Positions 14,410 to 21,349 of a stretch of 21,947 nucleotides of DNA are shown one piece after another. Made by a program: the position numbers and the translations under genes. Within the stretch, counting starts at the first letter, position 1. The number at the start of each line of letters is the position of its first letter. Source of the DNA: DATFPQ01 sp035264765 (GTDB taxonomy: Bacteria > Actinomycetota > Actinomycetes > Actinomycetales > Angustibacteraceae); the NCBI GenBank assembly GCA_035264765.1, contig DATFPQ010000222.1, positions 1 through 21,947 on the forward strand, in the 5' to 3' direction. The notes below the pieces were generated by a model, which saw only the letters and a list, made by a program, of their open reading frames with translations, was not told the origin of the DNA and searched no databases.

Positions 14410-15405
14410 GTGGGACGACTCCTGGTGCTTGGTGGGACGGCGTGGCTGGGCGGCGAGGTCGCTCGGGCCGCCCTCGAACGCGGTCACGAGGTGACCTGCC
14501 TGGCCCGCGGGGTCTCCGGTCGGCCGCCGGACGGCGTCACCTGGGTGCACGGCGACCGCCAGGACCCGCGGGTCTACGAGGCGCTCCGCGGCCAGCACTG
14601 GGACGACGTGGTCGACGTCTCCTGGCAGCCGGGCATGGTGCGTGCGGCGGTGGCAGCGCTCGCCGACCGGGCGGGGCACTGGACCTACGTCTCGTCCTGC
14701 TCGGTGTACGTGGACCACCACCTGGTGGGACAGGCCGAGGACGGCGCGACGTTCGAGCCGCTGAACGCCGACCGGGCCGACCAGGAGCACTACGGCCCGG
14801 CCAAGGTCGCCTGCGAGCGGGCGGTGCAGGAGCGGATGGGCTCACGCGCGCTGCTGGCCCGGGCCGGTCTCATCGGCGGCCCGGGCGACCCCAGCGACCG
14901 GTTCAGCTACTGGGTGGGCCGGTTCGCCCTGGCCGGTGACGGTCCCGTGCTGGTGCCCGACACGCCCGAGCAGGGAACCCAGACCATCGACGTCCGGGAC
15001 CTGGCGGACTGGCTGGTGCGCGCCGGTGAGGACTGCCACCACGGACACGTCAACGCGGTGGGCGAACGCCGCACGCTGGGGGACGTGCTCGACGCGGCCC
15101 GAGCGGTGGCGGGGCACACCGGCGAGGTCGTGCGGGCCGACCCGCACTGGCTGACTGGGTGCGGCGTCCAGGCGTGGGCCGGACCTCGGTCACTGCCGCT
15201 GTGGCTTCCGGGGAAGGACTACGCCGGGTTCGGCGCCCGCGACGACTCCCGGGCCGTACGCCATGGGCTGGTCCGGCGTCCGCTCGCGGACACGCTGGCC
15301 GACGTCCTGGAGGACGAGCGAAAGCGTGGACTGGACCGGGAGCGGCGGGCCGGGCTGACCCGGGAGGACGAGCTGGCGCTGCTCGCCGAGCTCGGCGCCG
15401 CCTGA
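14410..15405 (+). CDS. NAD(P)-dependent epimerase/dehydratase-like protein (extended SDR)
   Basis: A 331-residue Rossmann-fold protein. The nucleotide-binding glycine motif is GGTAWLGG (8-15); the strand-4 element YVSSCSVY (93-100) precedes a Tyr-x-x-x-Lys site, YGPAK (128-132), as in extended short-chain dehydrogenases. Residues QTIDVRDLADWL (191-202) match the usual C-terminal substrate-domain anchor. The substrate cannot be told; family members act on nucleotide sugars or other NAD(P)-linked substrates. The start is GTG at 14410, just before the first strand. The hexamer TGATCT lies 7 bases upstream but lacks the conserved A, so leaderless initiation is only possible. It lies between prcA and pafA on the opposite strand, divergent from pafA by 73 bases and convergent with prcA by 34 bases. 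Confidence 0.85.
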   Translation: MGRLLVLGGTAWLGGEVARAALERGHEVTCLARGVSGRPPDGVTWVHGDRQDPRVYEALRGQHWDDVVDVSWQPGMVRAAVAALADRAGHWTYVSSCSVYVDHHLVGQAEDGATFEPLNADRADQEHYGPAKVACERAVQERMGSRALLARAGLIGGPGDPSDRFSYWVGRFALAGDGPVLVPDTPEQGTQTIDVRDLADWLVRAGEDCHHGHVNAVGERRTLGDVLDAARAVAGHTGEVVRADPHWLTGCGVQAWAGPRSLPLWLPGKDYAGFGARDDSRAVRHGLVRRPLADTLADVLEDERKRGLDRERRAGLTREDELALLAELGAA

Positions 15406-15439
15406 CCGCAGCCCCCTGACCCGCAGGGCAACCGATCAG

Positions 15440-16213
15440 CTAGCCGACGTCGCCGGTGAGCGTCTCGTGGGTGCCGGGGCGCGGGTCGTCCTCGCGCGGG
15501 ACGTCGCTGGTCGGGTCGCTCGGGCTCAGAAGGCGCTCCAGCAGGTGCCCCTCGATCCGCCGGAACAGCCGCCGCTCGCGATGCCGGTCGAGGACGGCGA
15601 CCTCGAGCTGTTCCGGTGACAGCGTGCGCGGCTCACCGCTGCCGGCGTCGCCCTCCAGCAGCTCCTTGGCCATGCCCAACGCCTGGCCCAGCGACAGACC
15701 TTCGCTCCACCGGTCGGCCAGGGCCGTGGCGATCGGCTCCGCCTGCCCGCCCATCGCGACGAAGCCACGCTCGTCGGCGACCGAACCGTCATAGGTCAGC
15801 CGGTAGATCTGGTCCTGCGCCGCGGTCCGGCCCACCTCGGCCACGACGATCTCGACCTCGTACGGCTTGGACTCCTGCGTGAACACCGTGCCCAGGGTCT
15901 GCGCGTACGCGTTGGCCAGGCCGCGCGCGGTCACGTCGCTGCGGTCGTAGGAGTACCCCCGCAGGTCGGCGTACCGGACCCCTGCCACCCGCAGGTTCTC
16001 GAACTCGTTGTACTTGCCCACCGCGGCGAAGGCGATCCGGTCGTAGATCTCGCTCACCTTGTGCAGCGTCCGCGAGGGGTTCTCGGCGACGAACGCGATA
16101 CCCCCGTCGTACGCCAGGACGACCACTGACCGGCCGCGGGCGATCCCCTTGCGCGCGTAGTCCGCCCGGTCCTTCATCAGCTGCTCGGGCGAGACGTAGA
16201 AGGGCATGCTCAT
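15440..16213 (-). CDS. prcA: 20S proteasome alpha subunit PrcA
   Basis: A 257-residue alpha-type subunit that forms the outer gating rings of the 20S core and docks the ATPase ring. The N-terminus MSMPFYVSPEQLMKDRADYARKGIARG matches the gating segment and H0 helix of actinobacterial PrcA. VVVLAYDGGIAFVAENPSRTLHKVSEIYDRI and GYSYDRSDVTARGLANAYAQ are family hallmarks. No N-terminal Thr nucleophile is present, as expected for an alpha subunit. The C-tail beyond residue 230 is Asp/Pro/Thr-rich and variable. Its ATG overlaps the prcB stop (ATGA, 16210-16213), so the two subunits are translationally coupled. Confidence 0.97.
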   Translation of the reverse strand: MSMPFYVSPEQLMKDRADYARKGIARGRSVVVLAYDGGIAFVAENPSRTLHKVSEIYDRIAFAAVGKYNEFENLRVAGVRYADLRGYSYDRSDVTARGLANAYAQTLGTVFTQESKPYEVEIVVAEVGRTAAQDQIYRLTYDGSVADERGFVAMGGQAEPIATALADRWSEGLSLGQALGMAKELLEGDAGSGEPRTLSPEQLEVAVLDRHRERRLFRRIEGHLLERLLSPSDPTSDVPREDDPRPGTHETLTGDVG

Positions 16214-17091
16214 GACGCGTCCCCCTCACCCGTCGCGTTCCCGGCGACGAGGCGCCCGGCCCGGGTGCCCCCGGGGTCGCCGCGCCGGTCCTCGACCACG
16301 CGCTGGACCACGTCCCCGAGCGTCCCGTCGTCGACCCGCCGGTAGCCCTCGACGTCGACCACGCTGACGATCGGCCAGATCCGGCGGTTCAGGTCCGGAC
16401 CGCCCGTGGCGCTGTCGTCGTCCGCCGCGTCGTACAGGGCCTCGACCGCCACCCGCACGGCAGAGTCCGGGTTGAGGCCAGGACGCCACAGCTTCTTCAG
16501 CGCGCCCCGAGCGAACAGCGAGCCGGAGCCGACCGAGTGGTGGTGGCGCTCGGCGTAGCAGCCGCCCGTCGCGTCGTAGCTGTAGATCCGGCCGACCCGG
16601 GCGTCGACGTCGTAGCCGGCGAACACCGGGACCACCACAAGCCCCTGCATGGCGAGGGGAAGGTTGCCCCGAAGCATGGTGGCGAGCCGGTTGGCCTTGC
16701 CGTCCAGCGACAGCAGCGTGCCCTCGATCTTCTCGTAGTGCTCCAGCTCGACCTGGAACAGCCGCACCAGCTCGACCGCCACCCCGGCGCTGCCCGCGAT
16801 GCCGACGCAGGAGTACTCGTCGGCGCCGAAGACCTTCTCTATCTCGCGGTTGGCGATCATCGAGCCCATCGTCGCCCGCCGGTCGCCGCCCATGACGACG
16901 CCGCCCTCGAACTCCAGGGCCACGATCGTGGTGCCGTGCGGTGCCTCTGGGACGGTGCCGGGGGGCAGTGCTCGACCGCCGGGAAGCAGGCGTGGGTCGT
17001 GCTCGTGCAGGAAGTCCGTGAAGGACGAGGAGCCGGGCACGTGGAAGGCGCGCGGCAGCCGACCGGTGGGGTCGAGGCGATCCGGAGTCAC
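16210..17091 (-). CDS. prcB: 20S proteasome beta subunit PrcB
   Basis: A 293-residue Ntn-hydrolase and the catalytic subunit of the proteasome core. The propeptide is removed autocatalytically in the sequence HG|TTIVAL, exposing Thr54 (numbered from the start chosen here) as nucleophile. The GGVVMGGDRRAT segment, VAVELVRLFQVELEHYEKIEG, VGSGSLFA and the invariant LYDAADDDSATGGPD are all intact. The frame is open to a GTG at 17121, but I choose GTG at 17091: a TAGGGT box (17104-17099) sits 7 bases before it and inside the longer version, and the shorter propeptide (53 residues) begins TPDRLDP, similar to the mycobacterial start region. It overlaps prcA by four bases. It lies 115 bases after pup, with a hairpin and tandem repeats between. 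Confidence 0.95.
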   Translation of the reverse strand: MTPDRLDPTGRLPRAFHVPGSSSFTDFLHEHDPRLLPGGRALPPGTVPEAPHGTTIVALEFEGGVVMGGDRRATMGSMIANREIEKVFGADEYSCVGIAGSAGVAVELVRLFQVELEHYEKIEGTLLSLDGKANRLATMLRGNLPLAMQGLVVVPVFAGYDVDARVGRIYSYDATGGCYAERHHHSVGSGSLFARGALKKLWRPGLNPDSAVRVAVEALYDAADDDSATGGPDLNRRIWPIVSVVDVEGYRRVDDGTLGDVVQRVVEDRRGDPGGTRAGRLVAGNATGEGDAS

Positions 17092-17098
17092 GCTGGCG

Positions 17099-17104
17099 AC
17101 CCTA
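17099..17104 (-). promoter_or_regulatory. Putative -10 (TAGGGT) of prcBA, leaderless
   Basis: On the minus strand TAGGGT (17104 to 17099) is followed by 7 bases (CGCCAGC) and GTG at 17091. It implies that prcBA has a promoter separate from pup. No -35 consensus is visible, and the 14-bp tandem repeat lies about 32-60 bases upstream. Confidence 0.55.
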
Positions 17105-17135
17105 CCCGGCCGGTCCGACACCGGCCCCGGGATGG

Positions 17136-17163
17136 CGGGACTACCGGGCCGGGACTACCGGGC
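17136..17163. repeat. Perfect 14-bp tandem repeat, two copies, upstream of prcB
   Basis: The sequence CGGGACTACCGGGC occurs at 17136-17149 and again, immediately, at 17150-17163 with no mismatch. It sits in the 115-base pup-prcB gap, upstream of the putative prcB -10. It could be a paired operator or a recent slippage duplication. Confidence 0.7.
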
Positions 17164-17181
17164 GTGGGCCGCCCGGCTGCT

Positions 17182-17204
17182 CGCGGCTTCGATGCCCAGC
17201 CGCG
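17182..17204 (-). terminator. Hairpin 2 bases after the pup stop codon
   Basis: CGCGGCT (17182-17188) and AGCCGCG (17198-17204) form a perfect 7-bp GC-rich stem with a 9-base loop, starting just beyond the pup TAG. No U-tract follows. It may attenuate, end or stabilise the pup transcript before prcB. Confidence 0.4.
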
Positions 17205-17206
17205 GG

Positions 17207-17404
17207 CTACTGGCCGCCCTTCTGGACGAACGAGCGGACGAAGTCCTCGGCGTTGGACTCCAGGACGTCGTCGATCTCGTCCAGGACGCTGTCGATGTCG
17301 TCGTCCAGGCCCTCCTTGGTGGTGGCTCCGGCGGGCGCGGCCGGGGGCGCCTCGTCGGGCTCGTCCTCGCGCCGCTGCGGACGCTGCTGCTCGTGACCGG
17401 GCAC
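17207..17404 (-). CDS. pup: Prokaryotic ubiquitin-like protein Pup
   Basis: A 65-residue protein ending in the family signature SFVQKGGQ. The C-terminal Gln means Dop must deamidate it before PafA can ligate it. The C-terminal half (DDDIDSVLDEIDDVLESNAEDFVRSF, about 34-59) is the coiled-coil-forming region that binds the proteasomal ATPase. The N-terminal third is disordered, charged and Pro/Ala-rich (QQRPQRREDEPDEAPP). The size is typical (64 residues in M. tuberculosis). The open frame extends upstream, but GTG at 17404 is the start: GAGGAG lies 5 bases before it and the length fits the family. Unlike prcB, pafA and dop, it has a leader and a ribosome site. It is divergent from a GrpB-like gene rather than being adjacent to dop. 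Confidence 0.97.
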   Translation of the reverse strand: MPGHEQQRPQRREDEPDEAPPAAPAGATTKEGLDDDIDSVLDEIDDVLESNAEDFVRSFVQKGGQ

Positions 17405-17439
17405 GGCTCCTCCTCGGGGGCAGAAATGCACCGGTTCAC

Positions 17440-17445
17440 AGCGTA
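17440..17445 (-). promoter_or_regulatory. Putative -10 (TACGCT) of pup
   Basis: On the minus strand TACGCT (17445 to 17440) would start transcription about 30 bases before the pup GTG, leaving room for the GAGGAG ribosome site. GGAAC (an ECF-like -35 element) occurs a little upstream, but the spacing is not convincing. Confidence 0.35.
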
Positions 17446-17504
17446 ACCGCGACCCGTTCCACCGGCGGGGACCTGAGCCACCTGCGCCGCCCGCCGGCTC
17501 GTGC

Positions 17505-17510
17505 TTGGCT
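17505..17510 (+). promoter_or_regulatory. Weak -10-like box (TTGGCT) of the GrpB-like gene
   Basis: TTGGCT is followed by 6 bases and the GTG at 17517. It differs from TANNNT at the second base, so it is only a weak case of the leaderless pattern. Confidence 0.3.
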
Positions 17511-17516
17511 GGGCCC

Positions 17517-18017
17517 GTGGTGCTCCGCCCCGCCGGCGACCTCCGGTACGCCGCCCTCGCGGTGCTGGCGGCCGAGCGCCGACGGCTGCGCCGGCTCGGC
17601 GTCCCAGGTGAGCTCGTGCTGGTCGGCGGCAGCAGCGTCCCCGGGGCCCTCACCCACGGTGACGTCGACCTGCACCTGCGGGTGCCGCCGGGGGACTTCG
17701 CGGACGCCGTGGCGCGGCTGCGCCTGACGTACCGGGTGGCCCACCCCCAGATCTGGACCTCGACGCTGGCCACCTTCGAGCTGCTCCGCACCGGTCCCCC
17801 GCCCGTGGGCCTGGCGGCGACGCCCCTGGGGTCCGAGCACGACGTCCGGTTCACCTGCAGCTGGGCGCTGCTGGCCGGCGACCCCGCGCTCGTGGCGGAG
17901 TACAACTCGATGAAGCTCGCCGGGGACGGGCCGGACGGCGCCGGTTACGAGGAGCGCAAGTCGGCCTTCTTCGACCGCCTGGTGGCTTCGTGGCCCCCAG
18001 GGAAACCGTTGCCATAA
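17517..18017 (+). CDS. GrpB-like nucleotidyltransferase-fold protein
   Basis: A 166-residue protein resembling the GrpB/UPF0157 family, which has a nucleotidyltransferase fold. The signature is GGSSVPG (37-43) followed by DVDLHLRV (49-56), matching the GS-x-xVPG and D-x-D metal-binding pattern. The C-terminal part has LVAEYNSMKL and YEERKSAFF, like the closing helices of GrpB. The substrate is not known for most of the family. A TTG at 17505 is an alternative start; the GTG at 17517 is preferred because of the -10-like spacing and because it removes a non-conserved extension. It lies between pup (divergent) and a decayed esterase, in a position where dop and pup are usually neighbours. Function is uncertain. 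Confidence 0.72.
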   Translation: MVLRPAGDLRYAALAVLAAERRRLRRLGVPGELVLVGGSSVPGALTHGDVDLHLRVPPGDFADAVARLRLTYRVAHPQIWTSTLATFELLRTGPPPVGLAATPLGSEHDVRFTCSWALLAGDPALVAEYNSMKLAGDGPDGAGYEERKSAFFDRLVASWPPGKPLP

Positions 18018-18070
18018 GCCGCATCAGGGACGTGAACCGCATTTCCGACGTGACTGGGCCGGTGCTGTAA

Positions 18071-18087
18071 CTGCGCGCCGTGCGCAG
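18071..18087. repeat. Short hairpin after the GrpB-like gene
   Basis: CTGCGC (18071-18076) and GCGCAG (18082-18087) form a perfect 6-bp stem with a 5-base loop, 53 bases after the GrpB-like stop. It has no U-tract; it may be a terminator or chance. Confidence 0.25.
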
Positions 18088-18209
18088 AGCGCCGCCGGCG
18101 TTCGCGTGGACAGCCTGGGCGGATCCGGCAATCTGGCATGAACCCACGGGTCGTTGCGGCAAGTTCTATTGCCCGGGCGGATCGCGTACACAGGATCTCG
18201 GGAGACGTC

Positions 18210-19115
18210 ATGGCGGTTCCCACGCGCCGGACGGCGGTCGCTGACCGCGCTCGCCGCGCCGCTGCTGGCCGCACCGCTCCTGGCGGCGAGCGCCGGGCTT
18301 GCGCTGCCGGCTGAGAGCGCCGCGGCGGCCGTCACACGTCCGGTCGTCAGCACCGACCGAGGCGCCGTGCGCGGGACCACCGGCGGAGGCATGGACAGCT
18401 TCTTCGGCATCCCGTACGCCGCCGCACCGGTGGGCACCCGGCGCTGGGCACCGCCCCAGCCGGCAGCGGTCTGGACCGGTGTGCGGGAAGCCACCCGGTA
18501 CGGCAGCAGCTGCCCGGTCCGAGGCGGCAACGGCGCGCTCACCGGGAACGAGAACTGCCTGTTCCTCAACATCCGGCGGCCCAGCGGCCTGCCGGCCGGT
18601 GCCCGCCGCCCGGTCTTCGTGTTCATCCACGGTGGCGGCCTGGTGAGCGGAAGCTCCGACAACATCGGCCTGTCCCCTCTCGTGCGGACGGCCGGAGTCG
18701 TGGGGGTGTCCCCAACCGGCGGCTGACCGCCGACCTCGCCCGGTACACCCGCACCTGGGCCTACCGGTTCGACGACCGCACCGGCCCGGGACTGATGCGC
18801 CAGCCCGCGGGATATGTGTGGGGCGCCGGTCATGCCGCCGAGCTGCCCTACCTGTTCCGCAACATGACCATCGGAAGGACTGTCCTGGCGCCATTCTCCG
18901 CCGCGGACGCGCGGCTGAGCCGGGAGATGCAGCGCTACTGGGGGGCCTTTGTCCGCACCGGACGTCCCGACGTCGCCGGCCAGCCGGCGTGGACGGAGTT
19001 CGGCGCCGCACGCCGCGTGCTCTCGCTGCGACCGGGCGGGCAGAGCCAGCTCCTGCCGGACGCCACGCTGGCCGCCGAGCACAAGTGCGCGTTCTGGGAA
19101 CCCATGCGCGGCTGA
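18210..19115 (+). pseudogene. Decayed type-B carboxylesterase (internal deletion, frameshift)
   Basis: The 5' part (to about 18722) encodes a signal peptide (GRRSLTAL core, then Ala/Leu-rich), FFGIPYAAAPVG, ENCLFLNI and the oxyanion-hole segment FIHGGGLVSGSS. It then hits a TGA at 18724. The 3' part continues in another frame from about 18723 (LTADLARYTRTWAYRF) and includes GAGHAAELPYLF with the catalytic His. The middle of the enzyme is missing, including the GESAGG nucleophile-Ser motif and the acidic triad residue, roughly 200-250 residues judging from the family's usual ~500. The best start (ATG at 18210, with GGAG 5 bases upstream) is out of frame with the signal peptide, suggesting a second small frameshift near 18215-18235. 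An intact product cannot be made. The enzyme would have been a secreted hydrolase of esters. Confidence 0.85.
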
Positions 19116-19177
19116 CCCGACAGCGGGCCCGACGTCCGCCTCAGCGCCGGCGTCCACCCTCAGCGCCCCGCTCCGCC

Positions 19178-20695
19178 TCACCGCGAGGCAAGGGCCGCCA
19201 TCAGGTCCGCGGCCGTCGCGCTCGCGTCGATCAGGTCGCCGACGCTCTGCCGGCCGCCGCGGAGCGGCTCCAGCATCGGCACCCGCTGCAGGGAGTCGTG
19301 GCCGGGCAGGTCGAAGATCACCGAGTCCCAGGACGCCGCGGCGACGTCCCGCCCGTACTTCGCGAGGCACCGGCCGCGGAAGTAGGCGCGGGTGTCCTCC
19401 GGCGGGTGCTCGACCGCGTGGTCGACCTGGTCGTCCTTGACCAGCCGCTCCACGCGCCCGCGGGCGACCAACCGCTGGTACAGCCCCTTGTCCGGGCGGA
19501 CGTCGCTGTACTGAAGGTCGATGAGCCCAAGCCGGGGGTGTCCCCAGTCGATGCCCTCGCGCTGCCGGAACCCCTCCAGGAGCGACAGCTTGGCGACCCA
19601 GTCCAGCTCCCGCGAGCACTCCATCGGGTCGCGCTCCAGCCGGGTCAGCACGGACTCCCAGCGCTCGAGCACCTCGAGGGTGTCGGCGTCGGTGTCCCGC
19701 CCGTACTTGTCCTCCACCCAGGCCCGGGCCTGCTCCAGGTAGGCCCACTGCAGCTGGACGGCGGTCAGCCGGGTGCCGTCGCGCAGCCGGACCAGCGCCT
19801 TCAGGCCCGGGTCGTGTGACACGGCCTGCAGGGTGCCGACCGGGCGCTCCACCGTCAGGTCACGGGTGAGGGCCTTGTCCTCGATCATCGCGAGCACCAG
19901 CGAGGTGCTGCCGACCTTCAGCAGCGTCGCGACCTCGGCCAGGTTCGCGTCGCCGATGATGACGTGCAGCCGGCGGTACCGGTCCGCCGCGGCGTGCGGC
20001 TCGTCGCGGGTGTTGACGATCGGCCGCTTCAGGGTGGTCTCCAGCCCCACCTCGACCTCGAAGAAGTCGGCGCGCTGGCTCAGCTGGTAGCCGTCCGCCT
20101 GGCTGTCGGTGCCGATCCCGACCCGGCCGGCGCCGGTGAAGACCTGGCGGGACACGAAGAAGGGCACCAGGTGCCGGACGATGTCGGCGAACGGCGTGGC
20201 GCGGCTCATCAGGTAGTTCTCGTGCGTCCCGTACGACGCGCCCTTGCCGTCGGTGTTGTTCTTGTACAGGTTCACTGGCGACAGGCCGGGCGTGCGGGCG
20301 ATGGTGGCGACCGCCGAGCGCATGATCTGCTCGCCCGCCTTGTCCCAGAGGACGACGTCCCGCGGGGACGTGACCTCTGGCGAGCTGTACTCGGGGTGCG
20401 CGTGGTCGACGTAGAGCCGGGCGCCGTTGGTGAGGATGACGTTGGCGAGGGTCGGGTCGTCGACGTCGGTCAGCTGGGAGGGGTCGGCGGCGCGCCGGGT
20501 CATCTCGAAGCCGCGCGCGTCGCGCAGCGGCGCCTCGTCCTCGTAGTCCCAGCGGGCCCGGCCGGCGCGGGCCCCCAGCGGCTGGGCGTAGGCGTTCACG
20601 ACCTGCCCCGACATGAGCATCGGGTTGGCCTCGGGGTCGCCGGGCTGGGAGATGCCGTACTCGGTCTCGATACCCATCACGCGTCGCACGCTCAC
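19178..20695 (-). CDS. dop: Pup deamidase/depupylase Dop
   Basis: A 505-residue paralogue of PafA. It converts the C-terminal Gln of Pup to Glu and can cleave Pup from substrates. Visible features: GIETEYGIS (8-16) with metal-binding Glu10, an Asp/Glu-rich Dop-loop region (WDYEDEAPLRDARGFEM, about 49-65) that PafA lacks, LYVDHAHPEYSSPE (94-107) with the catalytic Asp97, and NNTDGKGASYGTHENYL. The length agrees with Dop (about 500) and not PafA (about 450). GTG at 20695 is preferred, as a TAGGCT box sits 7 bases upstream; an ATG six codons later is an alternative. It is separated from pup by about 1.8 kb of opposite-strand genes and is divergent from the NUDIX gene. Confidence 0.96.
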   Translation of the reverse strand: MSVRRVMGIETEYGISQPGDPEANPMLMSGQVVNAYAQPLGARAGRARWDYEDEAPLRDARGFEMTRRAADPSQLTDVDDPTLANVILTNGARLYVDHAHPEYSSPEVTSPRDVVLWDKAGEQIMRSAVATIARTPGLSPVNLYKNNTDGKGASYGTHENYLMSRATPFADIVRHLVPFFVSRQVFTGAGRVGIGTDSQADGYQLSQRADFFEVEVGLETTLKRPIVNTRDEPHAAADRYRRLHVIIGDANLAEVATLLKVGSTSLVLAMIEDKALTRDLTVERPVGTLQAVSHDPGLKALVRLRDGTRLTAVQLQWAYLEQARAWVEDKYGRDTDADTLEVLERWESVLTRLERDPMECSRELDWVAKLSLLEGFRQREGIDWGHPRLGLIDLQYSDVRPDKGLYQRLVARGRVERLVKDDQVDHAVEHPPEDTRAYFRGRCLAKYGRDVAAASWDSVIFDLPGHDSLQRVPMLEPLRGGRQSVGDLIDASATAADLMAALASR

Positions 20696-20702
20696 CCGTG
20701 CG

Positions 20703-20708
20703 AGCCTA
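20703..20708 (-). promoter_or_regulatory. Putative -10 (TAGGCT) of dop, leaderless
   Basis: On the minus strand TAGGCT (20708 to 20703) is followed by 7 bases (CGCACGG) and GTG at 20695. There is no ribosome site. Confidence 0.55.
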
Positions 20709-20782
20709 CGTGCGTCCGGCTACCTCCCGCGGCCACCCCGCCGACTCCCCCGGCTGGTCACTCAGCCAGGCCAGGCCCGGCG

Positions 20783-20788
20783 TAGGGT
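20783..20788 (+). promoter_or_regulatory. Putative -10 (TAGGGT) of the NUDIX gene, leaderless
   Basis: TAGGGT is followed by 6 bases (CGCGAC) and GTG at 20795. It faces away from the dop box, 74 bases apart, giving a compact divergent promoter pair. Confidence 0.55.
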
Positions 20789-20794
20789 CGCGAC

Positions 20795-21349
20795 GTGCCC
20801 GAGGAGCTGGTCGCCCTGTACGCGCCGGACGACGACACCGGTCGCGTCACCGGCACCGCCCCCCGCTCTAGGGTGCGTGCGGAGAACCTGCCGCACGCGG
20901 CCACGGCCGTGCTGCTCGTGGACGAGGAGGGCCGGGTCTACGTGCACCGTCGCACCGAGACCAAGGACGTGTTCCCCGGGATGTGGGACTGCTGGGCGGG
21001 CGGCGTCGTGACGGCGGGCGAGGACCCGCAGGAGGCGGCGTCCCGCGAGCTGGTCGAGGAGCTCGGCGTCCACGTGCCACGGCTGGAGCCGCTGTTCCGG
21101 CACTGGTACCGGGATGACCGCACCCACTACCTGGCCTGCTGCTACCGGGCCCGCTGGCAGAGCGAGGCGCTCAACGGTCCGGTCGTGCACCAGCCGGACG
21201 AGGTGGCCGAGGGCGGCTGGACCACCCTGGCGGGGCTGCGCGAGCTGCTGGCCGACCCGACGCGGCCGTTCGTGCCTGACGGCCGGGTCGGCATCGAGCG
21301 CTACCTGGCCGGCGATCTCACCGGCCACGCGGCCGAGGTGGCCCGATGA
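20795..21349 (+). CDS. NUDIX hydrolase
   Basis: A 184-residue protein with a complete Nudix box, G70-x5-E76-x7-R84-E85-x2-E88-E89-x-G91 (GGVVTAGEDPQEAASRELVEELG), which binds Mg and hydrolyses nucleoside-diphosphate-linked compounds. The N-terminal lead-in (VALYAPDDDTGRVTG) and HRRTETKDVFPGMWDCWAGG resemble the isopentenyl-diphosphate-isomerase-like NUDIX group, but the substrate cannot be assigned. The Trp/His/Tyr-rich segment RHWYRDDRTHYLACCYRA (about 102-119) is of the same type. The stop overlaps the start of the DUF3054 gene by four bases (ATGA), so they are probably one operon. It is divergent from dop. Confidence 0.92.
   Translation: MPEELVALYAPDDDTGRVTGTAPRSRVRAENLPHAATAVLLVDEEGRVYVHRRTETKDVFPGMWDCWAGGVVTAGEDPQEAASRELVEELGVHVPRLEPLFRHWYRDDRTHYLACCYRARWQSEALNGPVVHQPDEVAEGGWTTLAGLRELLADPTRPFVPDGRVGIERYLAGDLTGHAAEVAR

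Noticed and set aside
17929..18209. Insertion-sequence ends around the esterase remnant
   Set aside because: No terminal inverted repeats, transposase fragments or target duplications were found; only a short 6-bp hairpin at 18071-18087.
18024..19748. Long minus-strand open frame (574 codons) across the esterase remnant and part of dop
   Set aside because: No motif; its beginning is a shadow of dop, and the esterase remnant is readable on the plus strand.
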